Assembly: GCF_032670585.1 (NCBI RefSeq)
Contig: NZ_JAVQHL010000002.1
Location: forward strand, 310,001 to 374,000
Source of the DNA: Ostreiculturibacter nitratireducens
GTDB taxonomy: Bacteria; Pseudomonadota; Alphaproteobacteria; Rhodobacterales; Rhodobacteraceae
DNA: 64,000 bases
Direction: 5' to 3'
Positions 1 to 8,049 of the stretch are shown piece by piece. The notes under the pieces are model-generated. The model did no database searches. It saw nothing but the letters and a program-made list of their open reading frames with translations, and was not told the DNA's origin. Numbering within the stretch: the first letter of the stretch is position 1; each line of letters opens with the position of its first letter. The translations under genes and the position numbers were made by a program.

Positions 1-178
1 GCCGCTCGGTTTCCTTCTGCCGACGGCACTGGCTGCCGCGATCCTGAGCTACCAGATCACGCCGCGTCCTGTGGCGGCCGCCGTGACCGGGGTTGGCCTT
101 TCGGTGGGGCTGTTCATCCTTTTCAGATACGGCTTGGAGCTTGGCCTTTTCGCGCTGCCCCGGTCGCTTCACGGCTGA
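1..178 (+). CDS. TctB-like small membrane subunit of a tripartite tricarboxylate transporter (3' end only)
   Basis: The reading frame is open from the left edge and stops with TGA at 176-178, giving 58 C-terminal residues. They form two hydrophobic segments separated by a short polar turn (YQITPRP) and end in LPRSLHG. This is compatible with the last two helices of the small four-helix TctB subunit. The call rests mainly on position: it lies 15 bp upstream of a clear TctA gene, and TctB normally precedes TctA. TctB and TctA together form the membrane part of a secondary, binding-protein-dependent carboxylate importer. The start and most of the gene are outside the window. Confidence 0.7.
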   Translation, partial: PLGFLLPTALAAAILSYQITPRPVAAAVTGVGLSVGLFILFRYGLELGLFALPRSLHG

Positions 179-193
179 GGGAGGCCGACGGAG

Positions 194-1699
194 ATGGAAA
201 TCCTATCCAACCTCGCGCTCGGATTTTCCGTGGCGCTTACGCCCTTCACGCTGATGCTGGCGATCGTGGGCTGCTTTCTCGGGACGATCATCGGCGCGCT
301 TCCGGGGCTTGGCCCGTCGAACGGCGTGGCGATCCTGATCCCGCTCGCCTTCTCGCTGGACCTCGACGCGACCCAGTCGCTGGTTCTGCTGACCTCCGTC
401 TACTACGGAGCGATGTATGGCGGGCGGATCTCGTCGATCCTGCTCAACATCCCCGGAGACGAACCGGCGCTGATGACAACGCTTGACGGCTACCCGATGG
501 CCAAGCAGGGGCGCGCAGGCGACGCGCTCGTCCTTTCCGGCGTGGCAAGCTTCACGGGCGGGTTCCTCGCGACCATCGGGCTCATGCTGCTGGCGCCGCT
601 TCTGGCGCGCGTCGCCTACAAGTTCGGTCCCGCCGAGTATTTCGCGCTCTACATCCTCGCCTTCTGCACGCTCGGGGGCATCGCCTCCAACAACCAGGCG
701 AAGGCGGCCCTGTCGGCCTGCATCGGCCTCGGCATCGCGATGGTCGGGATGGACCACACCACGGGAATGCCGCGCTTCACCTTCGGCAACCTGCACCTGA
801 TGGACGGGGTCGATTTCCTCGTCGCGATCGTCGGCCTCTTCGCCATCGCGGAGGTCTTCTTCTTCATCGAGAGCCACGGCAAGGAAAGCGCCATAGGCGT
901 GAAGCTGGACAAGGTGACGATCCCCGTGCGCGAGATCGCGCGCTCGTTCTGGTCGATGCTCCGGTCCACGGTCATCGGGTTCTTCGCAGGCGTCCTTCCT
1001 GGCGCGGGGGCCTCGCTCGGCAGCTTCCTCGCCTACATGAGCGAGAAGGCCATCGCCGGGAAATCCAGCCGGTTCGGCCAGGGCGATCCGCGCGGGGTCG
1101 CGGCGCCCGAGGCGGGCAACAATGCCGCCGCCGGCGGGGCTCTGGTGCCCATGCTCACGCTCGGCGTGCCCGGATCGGGGACGACGGCGGTGCTGCTCGC
1201 GGTTCTGATGACGCTCAACATCACGCCGGGACCGACACTTTTCGCCGAAAAGCCCGATGTCGTCTGGGGCCTCATCGCCTCGCTTCTCATCGCAAACGTC
1301 GTGCTTCTCGTGATGAACGTGCCGATGGTGAAGATCTTCGTGCGCGTCCTGTCGGTGCCGCCCGGGATCCTCATGCCCGGGGTGACGATGGTGTCCTTCG
1401 TCGGGATCTACGCCCTGACGGGAAGCTATTTCGACCTTCTGCTGATGGTCGGCTTCGGGGCGATCGGCTATTTCCTGAGGAAACTCGACGTGCCCACCGT
1501 TCCGATCATTCTCGGGATCCTTCTCGGGAACCAGATGGAGAACAGCTTGCGCAAGGCGATGGTGCTGTCGGACGGTGACTGGACCTACCTGTTCTCCTCG
1601 CCGATATCGATCGGGCTCTGGATCGCTGCCGTAGCGGGCTTCGTGGCGCCGATGTTCCTGCGCAACGTCCTGAGGAAGCCTCAGCGGATCACGGACTGA
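194..1699 (+). CDS. TctA-type large permease subunit, tripartite tricarboxylate transporter
   Basis: The 501-residue product has the normal length for TctA and is hydrophobic throughout. It carries the two glycine-rich repeat motifs of the family: GALPGLGPSNGVAILIP near residues 36-52 and GVLPGAGASLGSFLAYM near 268-284, one in each half. TctA is the main inner-membrane subunit and works with TctB and a periplasmic TctC-type receptor to import carboxylates such as citrate or aromatic acids. The start lies 15 bp after the TctB stop with a GGGAGG-like ribosome site upstream. The next gene begins 2 bp after its stop, so transporter and AtuA-family genes look co-transcribed. The substrate cannot be read from sequence. 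No TctC is visible here. Confidence 0.93.
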   Translation: MEILSNLALGFSVALTPFTLMLAIVGCFLGTIIGALPGLGPSNGVAILIPLAFSLDLDATQSLVLLTSVYYGAMYGGRISSILLNIPGDEPALMTTLDGYPMAKQGRAGDALVLSGVASFTGGFLATIGLMLLAPLLARVAYKFGPAEYFALYILAFCTLGGIASNNQAKAALSACIGLGIAMVGMDHTTGMPRFTFGNLHLMDGVDFLVAIVGLFAIAEVFFFIESHGKESAIGVKLDKVTIPVREIARSFWSMLRSTVIGFFAGVLPGAGASLGSFLAYMSEKAIAGKSSRFGQGDPRGVAAPEAGNNAAAGGALVPMLTLGVPGSGTTAVLLAVLMTLNITPGPTLFAEKPDVVWGLIASLLIANVVLLVMNVPMVKIFVRVLSVPPGILMPGVTMVSFVGIYALTGSYFDLLLMVGFGAIGYFLRKLDVPTVPIILGILLGNQMENSLRKAMVLSDGDWTYLFSSPISIGLWIAAVAGFVAPMFLRNVLRKPQRITD

Positions 1700-1701
1700 C
1701 C

Positions 1702-3060
1702 ATGACACGGGTCCTGATCCCTTCCGGAGCGCTGGGCCTCGGCTACGACCGGGAGGCGCTGGCGCGCGGGATCGCGGCACGGCCCGACATCATCGCGATC
1801 GACGGAGGCTCCACGGACAGCGGACCCTCCTACCTCGGGCGCGGCGTGTCGAAATACTCGCGCGCCTCGACGAAGGCCGAATGGCGCGGACTGATGCAGG
1901 CGCGCGCCGACGCCGGGGTGCCGCTGGTGATCGGAACGGCCGGGACTTGCGGTGCCGATGCGGCCGTGGACTGGCTGTTCGAGATCACGCGCGAACTGGC
2001 AGAGGAGATGGGCCAGCGTCTGAGGGTCGCGCTGCTTTATTCCGGTCAGGCACCCGACGCGGTGGCGGAGGCCTTTGGGACGGGCAGGGTCGCGCCTCTG
2101 CCGGCGGCGCCCGAGATCGACGCGGAACTGGTGCGCGGCTGCACGAACATCGTCGCGCTGGCCGGGGCGGAGCAGATCGCGGCGGCTCTGGAGACCGGCG
2201 CCGACATCGTCATTGCAGGGAGGACGACCGACACGGCGATCATCGCCGCCCTGCCGCTGATGCGGGGCGACAACGCCGGCGCGGCCTGGCACGGGGCGAA
2301 GGTCGGGGAATGCGGCGCGCTCGCCACGACGCGGCCCGAAACGGGCGTCATCCAGATCGACTTCGACGACACGGGCTTCACCCTGACGCCTCTTGGCAAG
2401 GACACGAGGGCGACGCCCTACACGGTGTCCGCCCACATGCTCTACGAGAACTCGGACCCGTTCATCCTATACGAGCCGGGCGGGTATCTCGACGTCCGGC
2501 ATTCGACCTACACCGCCGTCGACGCGGCACGGGTCAGGGTCGAAGGCTCGGTCTGGGTGCCGGGGCCCTATACGGCGAAGCTCGAAGGGGCGCGGATCGC
2601 GGGATACCAGACCGTGGGTCTGACGCTCCTGAGGGATCGGCGCTACGTCGCGAATGCCCGCGACTGGGCGGCGGACGTGACCTCGCGAGCGGCGGCACGG
2701 GCGGTCGAGCGGATGGGGATCGCGCGTGAGGAGTTCGATGTCGAACTGCGCCTGATCGGGATCGACGCGACGCTGGGCGCGCTCGAGACCCGCGCGGCCG
2801 ATCCGGTGGAGGTGGGCGTTCTGGCGATCGTCACGGCGCCGACGCAGGCCCAGGCCGACGAGATCGGGAAGATCCTGAACCCTTATCTGCTGCATCACGC
2901 CCTGACGGAGGAGGAGCCGATGCCGACCTTCGCCTTCCCCTTCTCGCCCGCAGAGATGAGCCGCGGGCCGCTTTACGAATTCTGCCTGAACCATGTCCTG
3001 GTGCTGGAGGACCCGATGTCGGCCTTCCGGCTTGAACTCAGGGAGGTCGGGAATGGCTGA
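1702..3060 (+). CDS. AtuA family (DUF1446) acyclic terpene utilisation-like protein
   Basis: The 452-residue protein has the AtuA-family signature near its N-terminus (LGLGYDREALARGIAARPD, then DGGSTDSGPSYLGRG near residues 34-48) and IGTAGTCGADAAVDW near 74-88. AtuA proteins are encoded with acyclic terpene (citronellol/geraniol) catabolic genes in pseudomonads, but their chemistry is unsettled. This short form lacks the extra C-terminal domain of longer AtuA proteins; the adjacent DUF4387 gene seems to supply it as a separate chain. The gene starts 2 bp after tctA and overlaps the next gene by 8 bp, suggesting translational coupling in one operon for uptake and metabolism of a carboxylate. 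The exact substrate is unknown. Confidence 0.85.
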   Translation: MTRVLIPSGALGLGYDREALARGIAARPDIIAIDGGSTDSGPSYLGRGVSKYSRASTKAEWRGLMQARADAGVPLVIGTAGTCGADAAVDWLFEITRELAEEMGQRLRVALLYSGQAPDAVAEAFGTGRVAPLPAAPEIDAELVRGCTNIVALAGAEQIAAALETGADIVIAGRTTDTAIIAALPLMRGDNAGAAWHGAKVGECGALATTRPETGVIQIDFDDTGFTLTPLGKDTRATPYTVSAHMLYENSDPFILYEPGGYLDVRHSTYTAVDAARVRVEGSVWVPGPYTAKLEGARIAGYQTVGLTLLRDRRYVANARDWAADVTSRAAARAVERMGIAREEFDVELRLIGIDATLGALETRAADPVEVGVLAIVTAPTQAQADEIGKILNPYLLHHALTEEEPMPTFAFPFSPAEMSRGPLYEFCLNHVLVLEDPMSAFRLELREVGNG

Positions 3061-3355
3061 GCTGGGAAAGATCGTGGAAAAGGTGCGGTCGAAGAACGCC
3101 GGGCCGTTCTGGCTTACGATCGATATCTTCTGCGGCAGCAGCGAGGTGTTCGAACGCGTCTCGGCCGGGCTTCCGACCGAACGGGTCGCGGCGCTTTTCG
3201 GCGTTTCGCCGGACGCGCTTCGCCGGTTCGACATCCCCTCGCTGGACGTGGTGAAGTTCTCCCTTCCCCGGCCAGTGATCCAGGGGACCCGTGCGGACCG
3301 CGACATGCACGGCGCGGGCTGGGCCGTGCTTCTCGAGGAAATGGACATCGACTGA
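3053..3355 (+). CDS. DUF4387 protein, partner of the AtuA-family protein
   Basis: The 100-residue protein begins MAELGKIVEKVRSKNAGPFW and continues with a TIDIFC segment, a pattern typical of DUF4387, followed by a conserved middle (FDIPSLDVVKFSLPRP) and a C-terminal RDMHGAGWAVLLEEM. The ATG at 3053 overlaps the last 8 bases of the AtuA-family gene, as expected for two subunits made together. In longer AtuA proteins an equivalent domain is fused to the C-terminus, so the pair probably acts as one complex (inference). A strong hairpin follows about 10 bp after the stop. Function is unknown. Confidence 0.85.
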   Translation: MAELGKIVEKVRSKNAGPFWLTIDIFCGSSEVFERVSAGLPTERVAALFGVSPDALRRFDIPSLDVVKFSLPRPVIQGTRADRDMHGAGWAVLLEEMDID

Positions 3356-3365
3356 CTGCGAACGA

Positions 3366-3398
3366 AAAAAGGCCGGCGGCGGGTGCCGTCGGCCTTTC
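3366..3398. terminator. Bidirectional intrinsic terminator between the AtuA operon and secB
   Basis: A 13-bp stem AAAGGCCGGCGGC / GCCGTCGGCCTTT (one G.T pair, GGGT loop) sits between two convergent genes. An A-run precedes it and a T-run follows it, so it can end transcription in either direction. Confidence 0.88.
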
Positions 3399-3425
3399 GA
3401 TCGGATGGTCTTCGCCTCCGCGCGG

Positions 3426-3935
3426 TCAGGAGGCCGGCGTCGCAGCCTTCTGCGCTTCGGCGCGGCGGGCGAGTTCCTGGCGATAGAGCGCGAGGAAGTC
3501 CACCGTGTCGATGTTGAGCGGCGGGAAGCCACCGTCGCGCGTGACGTCGGAAACGATGCGGCGGATGAACGGGAAAAGCATCCGCGGGCACTCGATCAGC
3601 AGATAGGGGTGAAGCTGCTCTTCCGGCACGCCCTCGACGCGGAAGATGCCGCCATATTCGAGTTCCAGAAGGAAGATGGCCGAGCCGTCCGCCTTGTTCT
3701 TCGACGTCACCTTGAACTTGGAGATGACCTCGTACTGGTTCTCGACGGTGCGCTTGCGGGCGTCGAGGCTGACCTGGACCTGTATCTCCGGCTGGACGTT
3801 GGAATCCGTCACACCCTTTTGCGCCAGTACGTTCTCGAAGGACATGTCGCGGATGAACTGCGCGAGCACCTGCATCTTGATCTGCGGGGGCTGCTGCGGT
3901 TCTTGCGCTTCTGCACCGTTGCCGGTCTCGGCCAT
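3426..3935 (-). CDS. secB: SecB, protein-export chaperone
   Basis: The 169-residue acidic protein has the SecB core: QVLAQFIRDMSFENVLAQKG near residues 22-41, ...EGVPEEQLHPYLLIECPRML, then FPFIRRIVSDVTRDGGFPPL and NIDTVDFLALYRQEL. SecB is a tetrameric cytosolic chaperone that holds preproteins unfolded and passes them to SecA. The length fits alphaproteobacterial SecB, with a variable Gln/Pro-rich N-terminus and an Ala-rich tail. It is transcribed on the minus strand, 59 bp downstream of the fxsA stop, and ends at the bidirectional terminator. A perfect short palindrome lies in the upstream gap. Confidence 0.97.
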   Translation of the reverse strand: MAETGNGAEAQEPQQPPQIKMQVLAQFIRDMSFENVLAQKGVTDSNVQPEIQVQVSLDARKRTVENQYEVISKFKVTSKNKADGSAIFLLELEYGGIFRVEGVPEEQLHPYLLIECPRMLFPFIRRIVSDVTRDGGFPPLNIDTVDFLALYRQELARRAEAQKAATPAS

Positions 3936-3964
3936 GAAAAACTCCCAGTTTCGCTATCTCTTTG

Positions 3965-3983
3965 CGAGGTGCTTAGCACCTCG
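3965..3983. repeat. Short perfect inverted repeat upstream of secB
   Basis: CGAGGTGC-TTA-GCACCTCG is an 8-bp perfect dyad in the 59-bp gap between fxsA and secB, about 30 bp upstream of the secB start. There is no T-run on either side, so a terminator is less likely than an operator or a leader hairpin. No known regulator is recognised. Confidence 0.35.
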
Positions 3984-3994
3984 GCAGGGTGGCC

Positions 3995-4477
3995 TCAATG
4001 CCGCGTCCAGCCTGACGGGCTGTGGGTCGGCCGCTTTTCGGGGTCCACCTCCTGGAATTCACCGTCGATCACGTCTCCGGGACGGTAATCGGGCTCACGC
4101 GGCGGCCGCCGGCCCATCTCGAAGCGCTCCACGGTGACGCGCGACGCGAGCGCCTTGAGGAGCCAGCGCCGGAACGGCGGCGTGAGGAGAAGAAGCCCGA
4201 GCGTGTCGGTGAAGAACCCCGGCGTGAGGAGAAGGGCGCCCGCGAACAGGATCATCGCGCCGTGCGCAAGGGGTTCGCCGGGGTCGCGCAGTTCCTCGAA
4301 GGAGCGGCGCAGGTCCAGAAGCGTCGCCGCGCCCTGAGTGCGCATGAGCATGGTCCCGACCACCGCAGTCAACAGGACGATCGCCAGCGTGGGCCACACG
4401 CCGATCAGGCTCCCCACCTGGATGAAGAGCGCGATTTCGATCAGGGGCACGGCCAGAAAGGCCAGCAAAAGCCACAT
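3995..4477 (-). CDS. fxsA: FxsA family membrane protein
   Basis: The 160-residue protein starts with a hydrophobic segment (MWLLLAFLAVPLIEIALFIQ) and a second one (LAIVLLTAVVGTMLMRTQG), matching the FxsA family of small inner-membrane proteins. E. coli FxsA relieves exclusion of phage T7 by F plasmid when over-produced; its normal role is unknown. The ATG at 4477 is preferred because a GAGGA ribosome site lies just upstream and the family begins at this Met-Trp-Leu; a longer upstream frame has low-complexity sequence. The C-terminal region is charged and Pro-rich. It is divergent from the Tim44-domain gene, sharing a 135-bp promoter region. Confidence 0.92.
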   Translation of the reverse strand: MWLLLAFLAVPLIEIALFIQVGSLIGVWPTLAIVLLTAVVGTMLMRTQGAATLLDLRRSFEELRDPGEPLAHGAMILFAGALLLTPGFFTDTLGLLLLTPPFRRWLLKALASRVTVERFEMGRRPPREPDYRPGDVIDGEFQEVDPEKRPTHSPSGWTRH

Positions 4478-4612
4478 ATTTCGGGTCCTCTGCGGTTTCG
4501 GGTGCTGGCCGGGCCGTTGTGGACTTGACCGCACCCGTCACTTACATAAGTGGGGAGTGCCGGAGATACCAACCCCGGCGAACCGATTTCTGCCCCTAGC
4601 CGAGGACCCCTC

Positions 4613-5275
4613 ATGAGTAACGCTGTGATCCAACTGCTTGTTCTGGCCGGGATCGCGGTATTCCTGATCCTGAAGCTGCGGAGTGTTCTCGGCTCCCGCG
4701 AGGGCTTCGAGAAGCCGCCGGCGCCGATGCCCTCGCCCAGCGAGAAGGCCGCGCGCCGCGGGTTCGAGGTGATCGAAGGCGGCCCCGACCTCGACATCAC
4801 CGACCACGCCGAAGAGGGAAGCCCACAGGCGAAGGCCCTTGCGGGCATGAAGCAGGTCGAGCCTCAGTTCAAGGTGGGCGAATTCCTTCAGGGCGCGCGC
4901 GGCGCCTACGAGATGATCCTGATGGCCTTCGAGAAGGGCGAACTCGAGACGGTGAAGCCGTTCCTGGCCAATGACGTCTACGAGAGTTTCGCCGCCGTCG
5001 TTGCCGAGCGGGAGGCCCAGGGCCTGACGGTCGAGGCCCAGTTCCTAGGCGTGCGCGAGGTGTCCCTCGCCGATGCGACCTTCAACCGGGACACGCGCGA
5101 GGCCGAGATTTCCGTGCGCTTCCAGGGCGACATGACCTCGGTCGTGCGCGACAGCGCCGGTCAGATCATCGAAGGCAGCGCGAAGGAAGTTAAGAAGATG
5201 CGCGACGTGTGGACGTTCGAGCGCGTCATGGGGTCGAACGATCCGAACTGGCAGCTCGTCGCCACGGGGGAATGA
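4613..5275 (+). CDS. Tim44/TimA-domain membrane-anchored protein
   Basis: The 220-residue protein begins MSNAVIQLLVLAGIAVFLIL, a single N-terminal membrane helix, followed by a charged linker and a Tim44-like domain from about residue 75 (FLQGARGAYEMILMAFEKGE to the C-terminus). Bacterial Tim44-domain proteins are the relatives of the mitochondrial TIM23 motor subunit Tim44; in alphaproteobacteria they are membrane-bound, but their job is not established. The start at 4613 has a GAGGA ribosome site and places the helix at the N-terminus. It overlaps the mltA start. Proximity to secB and fxsA gives an envelope/export context, which is only suggestive. Confidence 0.88.
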   Translation: MSNAVIQLLVLAGIAVFLILKLRSVLGSREGFEKPPAPMPSPSEKAARRGFEVIEGGPDLDITDHAEEGSPQAKALAGMKQVEPQFKVGEFLQGARGAYEMILMAFEKGELETVKPFLANDVYESFAAVVAEREAQGLTVEAQFLGVREVSLADATFNRDTREAEISVRFQGDMTSVVRDSAGQIIEGSAKEVKKMRDVWTFERVMGSNDPNWQLVATGE

Positions 5276-6204
5276 TGTCCCCTGCGGCGCGTGTTTCGCC
5301 CGCCTCCCTGCCTGGCTGGGAGGCGGATGACCACGGCGCCGCGCTCTCGGCCTATAGCGAAACCGCCGATCTGCTGCCCGCGGGCTGGCCCCGCCCCGAA
5401 AGGGGTGACTGGGCAGACCCCCGCGGATTCTTCGAACGGCATTTCCATGCCGTGACGTTGGGAGAGCCGCCAGCCTTTTTCACCGGCTATTACGAGCCGG
5501 AATTTGAAGGTCGCGCCGAGGCGACGGAGGAATTCGCGTATCCGCTCCATTCCGTTCCCGATGGTCTCGTGCCGGGAGAGCCCTGGCATGACCGGGCCGA
5601 GATAGAGACGAGGTCGCTGCTGGCGGGGCGCGAGCTCATCTGGCTTTCGAGCCCGGTGGAGGCCTTCTTCGTCCAGGTTCAGGGTTCGGTCCGGGTGCGG
5701 CTTCCGGGGGGAAGGGTGCGGCGCTTCGGCCACGCGGCCAAGAATGGGCATCCGTATCGCTCCATCGGGGAGGAACTGATCCGGCGGGGCGAGATCGCGG
5801 AAGCGGAAATGAGCGCGCAGGTGATCCGGGGCTGGTGCGCCGCGCATCCGGGCGAGGTCGCCGGACTTCTGCGCCACAATCCATCCTTCGTCTTCTTCCG
5901 TCTTCTGGATCTGCCGGAGGACAAGGGACCCCTCGGCGCGATGGGGCGGTCCGTGACGGCGGGACGCACGCTTGCGGTCGATCCCGCGCATCATCCCCTT
6001 GGCGCGCCGGTCTGGGTGGCGGTCGACGGCCCGGAACAACTTCGAAGGCTGACCGTCGCTCAGGATACAGGAAGCGCGATCAAGGGGCCGCAGCGCGGCG
6101 ACCTCTTCTGCGGGTCCGGACCGGAAGCTGGCCGGATCGCCGGCGCGATGCGGCGGGCCGGGCGGATGGTGACGTTCCTGCCGCTTTCGGAAGGCCGGGC
6201 ATGA
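5272..6204 (+). CDS. mltA: MltA-type lytic murein transglycosylase
   Basis: The 310-residue protein carries the MltA domain (FTGYYEPEFEGRAE near residues 70-83; LIWLSSPVEAFFVQVQGSVR) and the C-terminal 3D double-psi-barrel domain (AVDPAHHPLGAPVW, then AQDTGSAIKGPQRGDLFCG) containing the catalytic-Asp region. MltA cleaves peptidoglycan glycan strands to 1,6-anhydro-MurNAc ends. The start at 5272 (ATGATG; 5275 is equally possible) overlaps the upstream stop. Unusually, neither this start nor the in-frame upstream sequence encodes a signal peptide or lipobox, although the enzyme should act in the periplasm. It overlaps the Smr gene by 4 bp. Confidence 0.92.
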   Translation: MMSPAARVSPASLPGWEADDHGAALSAYSETADLLPAGWPRPERGDWADPRGFFERHFHAVTLGEPPAFFTGYYEPEFEGRAEATEEFAYPLHSVPDGLVPGEPWHDRAEIETRSLLAGRELIWLSSPVEAFFVQVQGSVRVRLPGGRVRRFGHAAKNGHPYRSIGEELIRRGEIAEAEMSAQVIRGWCAAHPGEVAGLLRHNPSFVFFRLLDLPEDKGPLGAMGRSVTAGRTLAVDPAHHPLGAPVWVAVDGPEQLRRLTVAQDTGSAIKGPQRGDLFCGSGPEAGRIAGAMRRAGRMVTFLPLSEGRA

Positions 6205-6785
6205 CCCGGAAGCCACGCCACCTGTCGCCGGAGGAGCGGGAGCTCTGGTCGCGCGTCGCTTCCACGGCGAAAGCGATGCATCCGATGCCGCAGCGTCCCC
6301 TGGAACTGCCGGATGCCGTCAAGCCCAAGAAGACCCGGCCGGAGGTCAAGGAATTCCGGATCGGGCAATCGTCGCCGGAATTCCCCCTGCGCCACGATCT
6401 CGCGCCGACGCCCGGGGAACGTCTCGCTCAGGCGCCGCTGCGGATGGACAGCAAGATGCATCGCGAGATGACGCGGGGAAAGCTGAAGCCCGAGGCACGG
6501 ATCGACCTGCACGGGATGACGGTGTCCGAGGCGCATTCGGAGCTCACGCATTTCATCCTTCGGGCGCACGCGGAGGGCAAGCGGCTGACGCTGGTCATCA
6601 CCGGGAAGGGCAAGCGCGGTCGCGACGAGGGGCCGATCCCGCAGCGATACGGCGTCCTGCGCCACCAGGTGCCGCAATGGCTGGCGCTTCCGCCCCTGGG
6701 CGCGGTCGTCCTCCAGGTGACGGAGGCGCATCTGCGCCACGGCGGCTCAGGTGCCTACTACGTCTACCTGCGCCGTCGCGCCTAA
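6201..6785 (+). CDS. Smr-domain protein
   Basis: The 194-residue protein has a charged, Pro-rich N-terminal half and a C-terminal Smr (small MutS-related) domain from about residue 95: IDLHGMTVSEAHSELTHFI, LVITGKGKRGRD and the closing HGGSGAYYVYLRRRA. Smr domains are nicking endonucleases or nucleic-acid-binding modules; the IDLHG and GxG motifs are both present. ATG at 6201 overlaps the mltA stop (ATGA), so the two genes are coupled. Its 3' end overlaps the convergent MFS gene by 39 bp. The biological role of stand-alone Smr proteins in this group is unclear. Confidence 0.9.
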   Translation: MTRKPRHLSPEERELWSRVASTAKAMHPMPQRPLELPDAVKPKKTRPEVKEFRIGQSSPEFPLRHDLAPTPGERLAQAPLRMDSKMHREMTRGKLKPEARIDLHGMTVSEAHSELTHFILRAHAEGKRLTLVITGKGKRGRDEGPIPQRYGVLRHQVPQWLALPPLGAVVLQVTEAHLRHGGSGAYYVYLRRRA

Positions 6786-7991
6786 CTCGGCCCGGGCCCG
6801 GGCGATCGGGCGGACCATCAGTGCCGAGGCGGCGATGAACCAGACCGCGTATCCCAGGAGCTGCGTCGGCATCGCGATCCCCGCGTCGATCAGGAACCCC
6901 GAAATCCCCGGTCCCAGCGCCGATCCCAGAACGAGCGCCGAGGCGACGGCGGCCTTGATCGAACCGATGTTGCGCGTGCCGTAGAACTCAGCCCAGCAGG
7001 CGGAGGGCAGCGTGGCCTGCCCGCCGCCCGCGACACCTATCAGGACGATCCCCAAGCCCGCGACCGGGACCGAAGGCGCAAGCCCGAGGAACGTGAAGCC
7101 CGCCGCAACCGGCAGCAGGTAGAGCGGCATGAGCCGGGGCGAGCCGAAGCGGTCGAGCGCCCAGCCGAAAGCGGCGGTGGACAGGATGAACGCACCGGTT
7201 CCCAGCGGGAAAAGGGCAACCAGTGACAGGTGTTCCCAGCCCTTCACGGCGGCGAAGTGAACCTGCTGGAACCAGAACGCCGTGTTGAAGGCCGAAAAGC
7301 CTGCGAGCCCCGGAAGAAGCGTCCAGACGAGCGGATGGCGCAGCGCCTCGGCGCGCGTCCAGTGCCGGCCACCCATTCCGGGCGAGGAATTGATCTCAGC
7401 CATGGCCTGGGGGGTGCGCTCCTCCTTCAGAAGCCAGACGAGGACAGGAATGGTCGCCAGCACGAAGACCGCGGCGAAGAGCCAGAGCGAGTGCCAGTCG
7501 AACAGGCGCTTCAGCGCCACGAAGCTCAGCGGCATGGTCGCCTCGCCTGCCTGGAAACCAAGCGTCGCCACCGCAAGCGCCCGCCCGCGCGTCGCCACGA
7601 ACCAGCGCGCCATCGCGACGAGGGAAACGTGGCTTGCCATGCCCTGTCCGGTGAAGCGCAGCGCGAAGATGACGAACGGAAGAAGAAGGGCGGAAGGATT
7701 GAGCGCCATCGCCGTGCAGGCCAGCGCGAGAAGCACCACGACCGCCGGTCCGAGCACCATGACGCGGAACCTGTCGGCGAGCCCGCCCGCCCAGAGCATG
7801 AGTGCCGCCGAAGCGCCGGTGCCGATCGAGTAGATCGCGCCCCACTGGCCGTGGCTCAATCCGAACTCGGCCCGGATCTCGCCCGCGAAGATCGAGATGA
7901 AGAAGGTCTGCCCGAAACTCGACAGGAAGGACAGGAGCGCGCCGGCGGCAAGCCAACGGGCATTTTCCCGAAGGAACAGAAGGAATGACAT
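6747..7991 (-). CDS. MFS transporter
   Basis: The 414-residue protein has about 12 membrane segments, with the MFS inter-helix signature AGGLADRFRVMVLGPAV near residues 68-84 and a related AFGWALDRFGSPRL motif in the second half. A hydrophilic loop (KEERTPQAMAEINSSPGMGG) splits the two six-helix halves. It is probably a proton-coupled or solute-antiport carrier; the substrate cannot be inferred. The N-terminus is MSFLLFLRENARWLAAGALL. Its last 39 bp overlap the convergent smr gene, and the next upstream gene (hydrolase) lies 58 bp away on the same strand. Confidence 0.88.
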   Translation of the reverse strand: MSFLLFLRENARWLAAGALLSFLSSFGQTFFISIFAGEIRAEFGLSHGQWGAIYSIGTGASAALMLWAGGLADRFRVMVLGPAVVVLLALACTAMALNPSALLLPFVIFALRFTGQGMASHVSLVAMARWFVATRGRALAVATLGFQAGEATMPLSFVALKRLFDWHSLWLFAAVFVLATIPVLVWLLKEERTPQAMAEINSSPGMGGRHWTRAEALRHPLVWTLLPGLAGFSAFNTAFWFQQVHFAAVKGWEHLSLVALFPLGTGAFILSTAAFGWALDRFGSPRLMPLYLLPVAAGFTFLGLAPSVPVAGLGIVLIGVAGGGQATLPSACWAEFYGTRNIGSIKAAVASALVLGSALGPGISGFLIDAGIAMPTQLLGYAVWFIAASALMVRPIARARAELGATAQVDVVGT

Positions 7992-8049
7992 CGGCCGGGC
8001 TCCGGTTCGCTGTCGCCTTCTTGCACCCGGCTCGGCGTTTTGCCCAGCC

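Noticed and set aside
203..1780. A 525-codon open frame antisense to tctA, and many similar long antisense frames
   Set aside because: They have Arg/Pro/His-rich low-complexity products, no family motifs, and lie opposite clear genes. Such frames are common in GC-rich DNA.
4525..4550. Sigma-70 promoter TTGACC ... TACATA between fxsA and the Tim44-domain gene
   Set aside because: The spacer is only about 12 bp, too short for a standard promoter.
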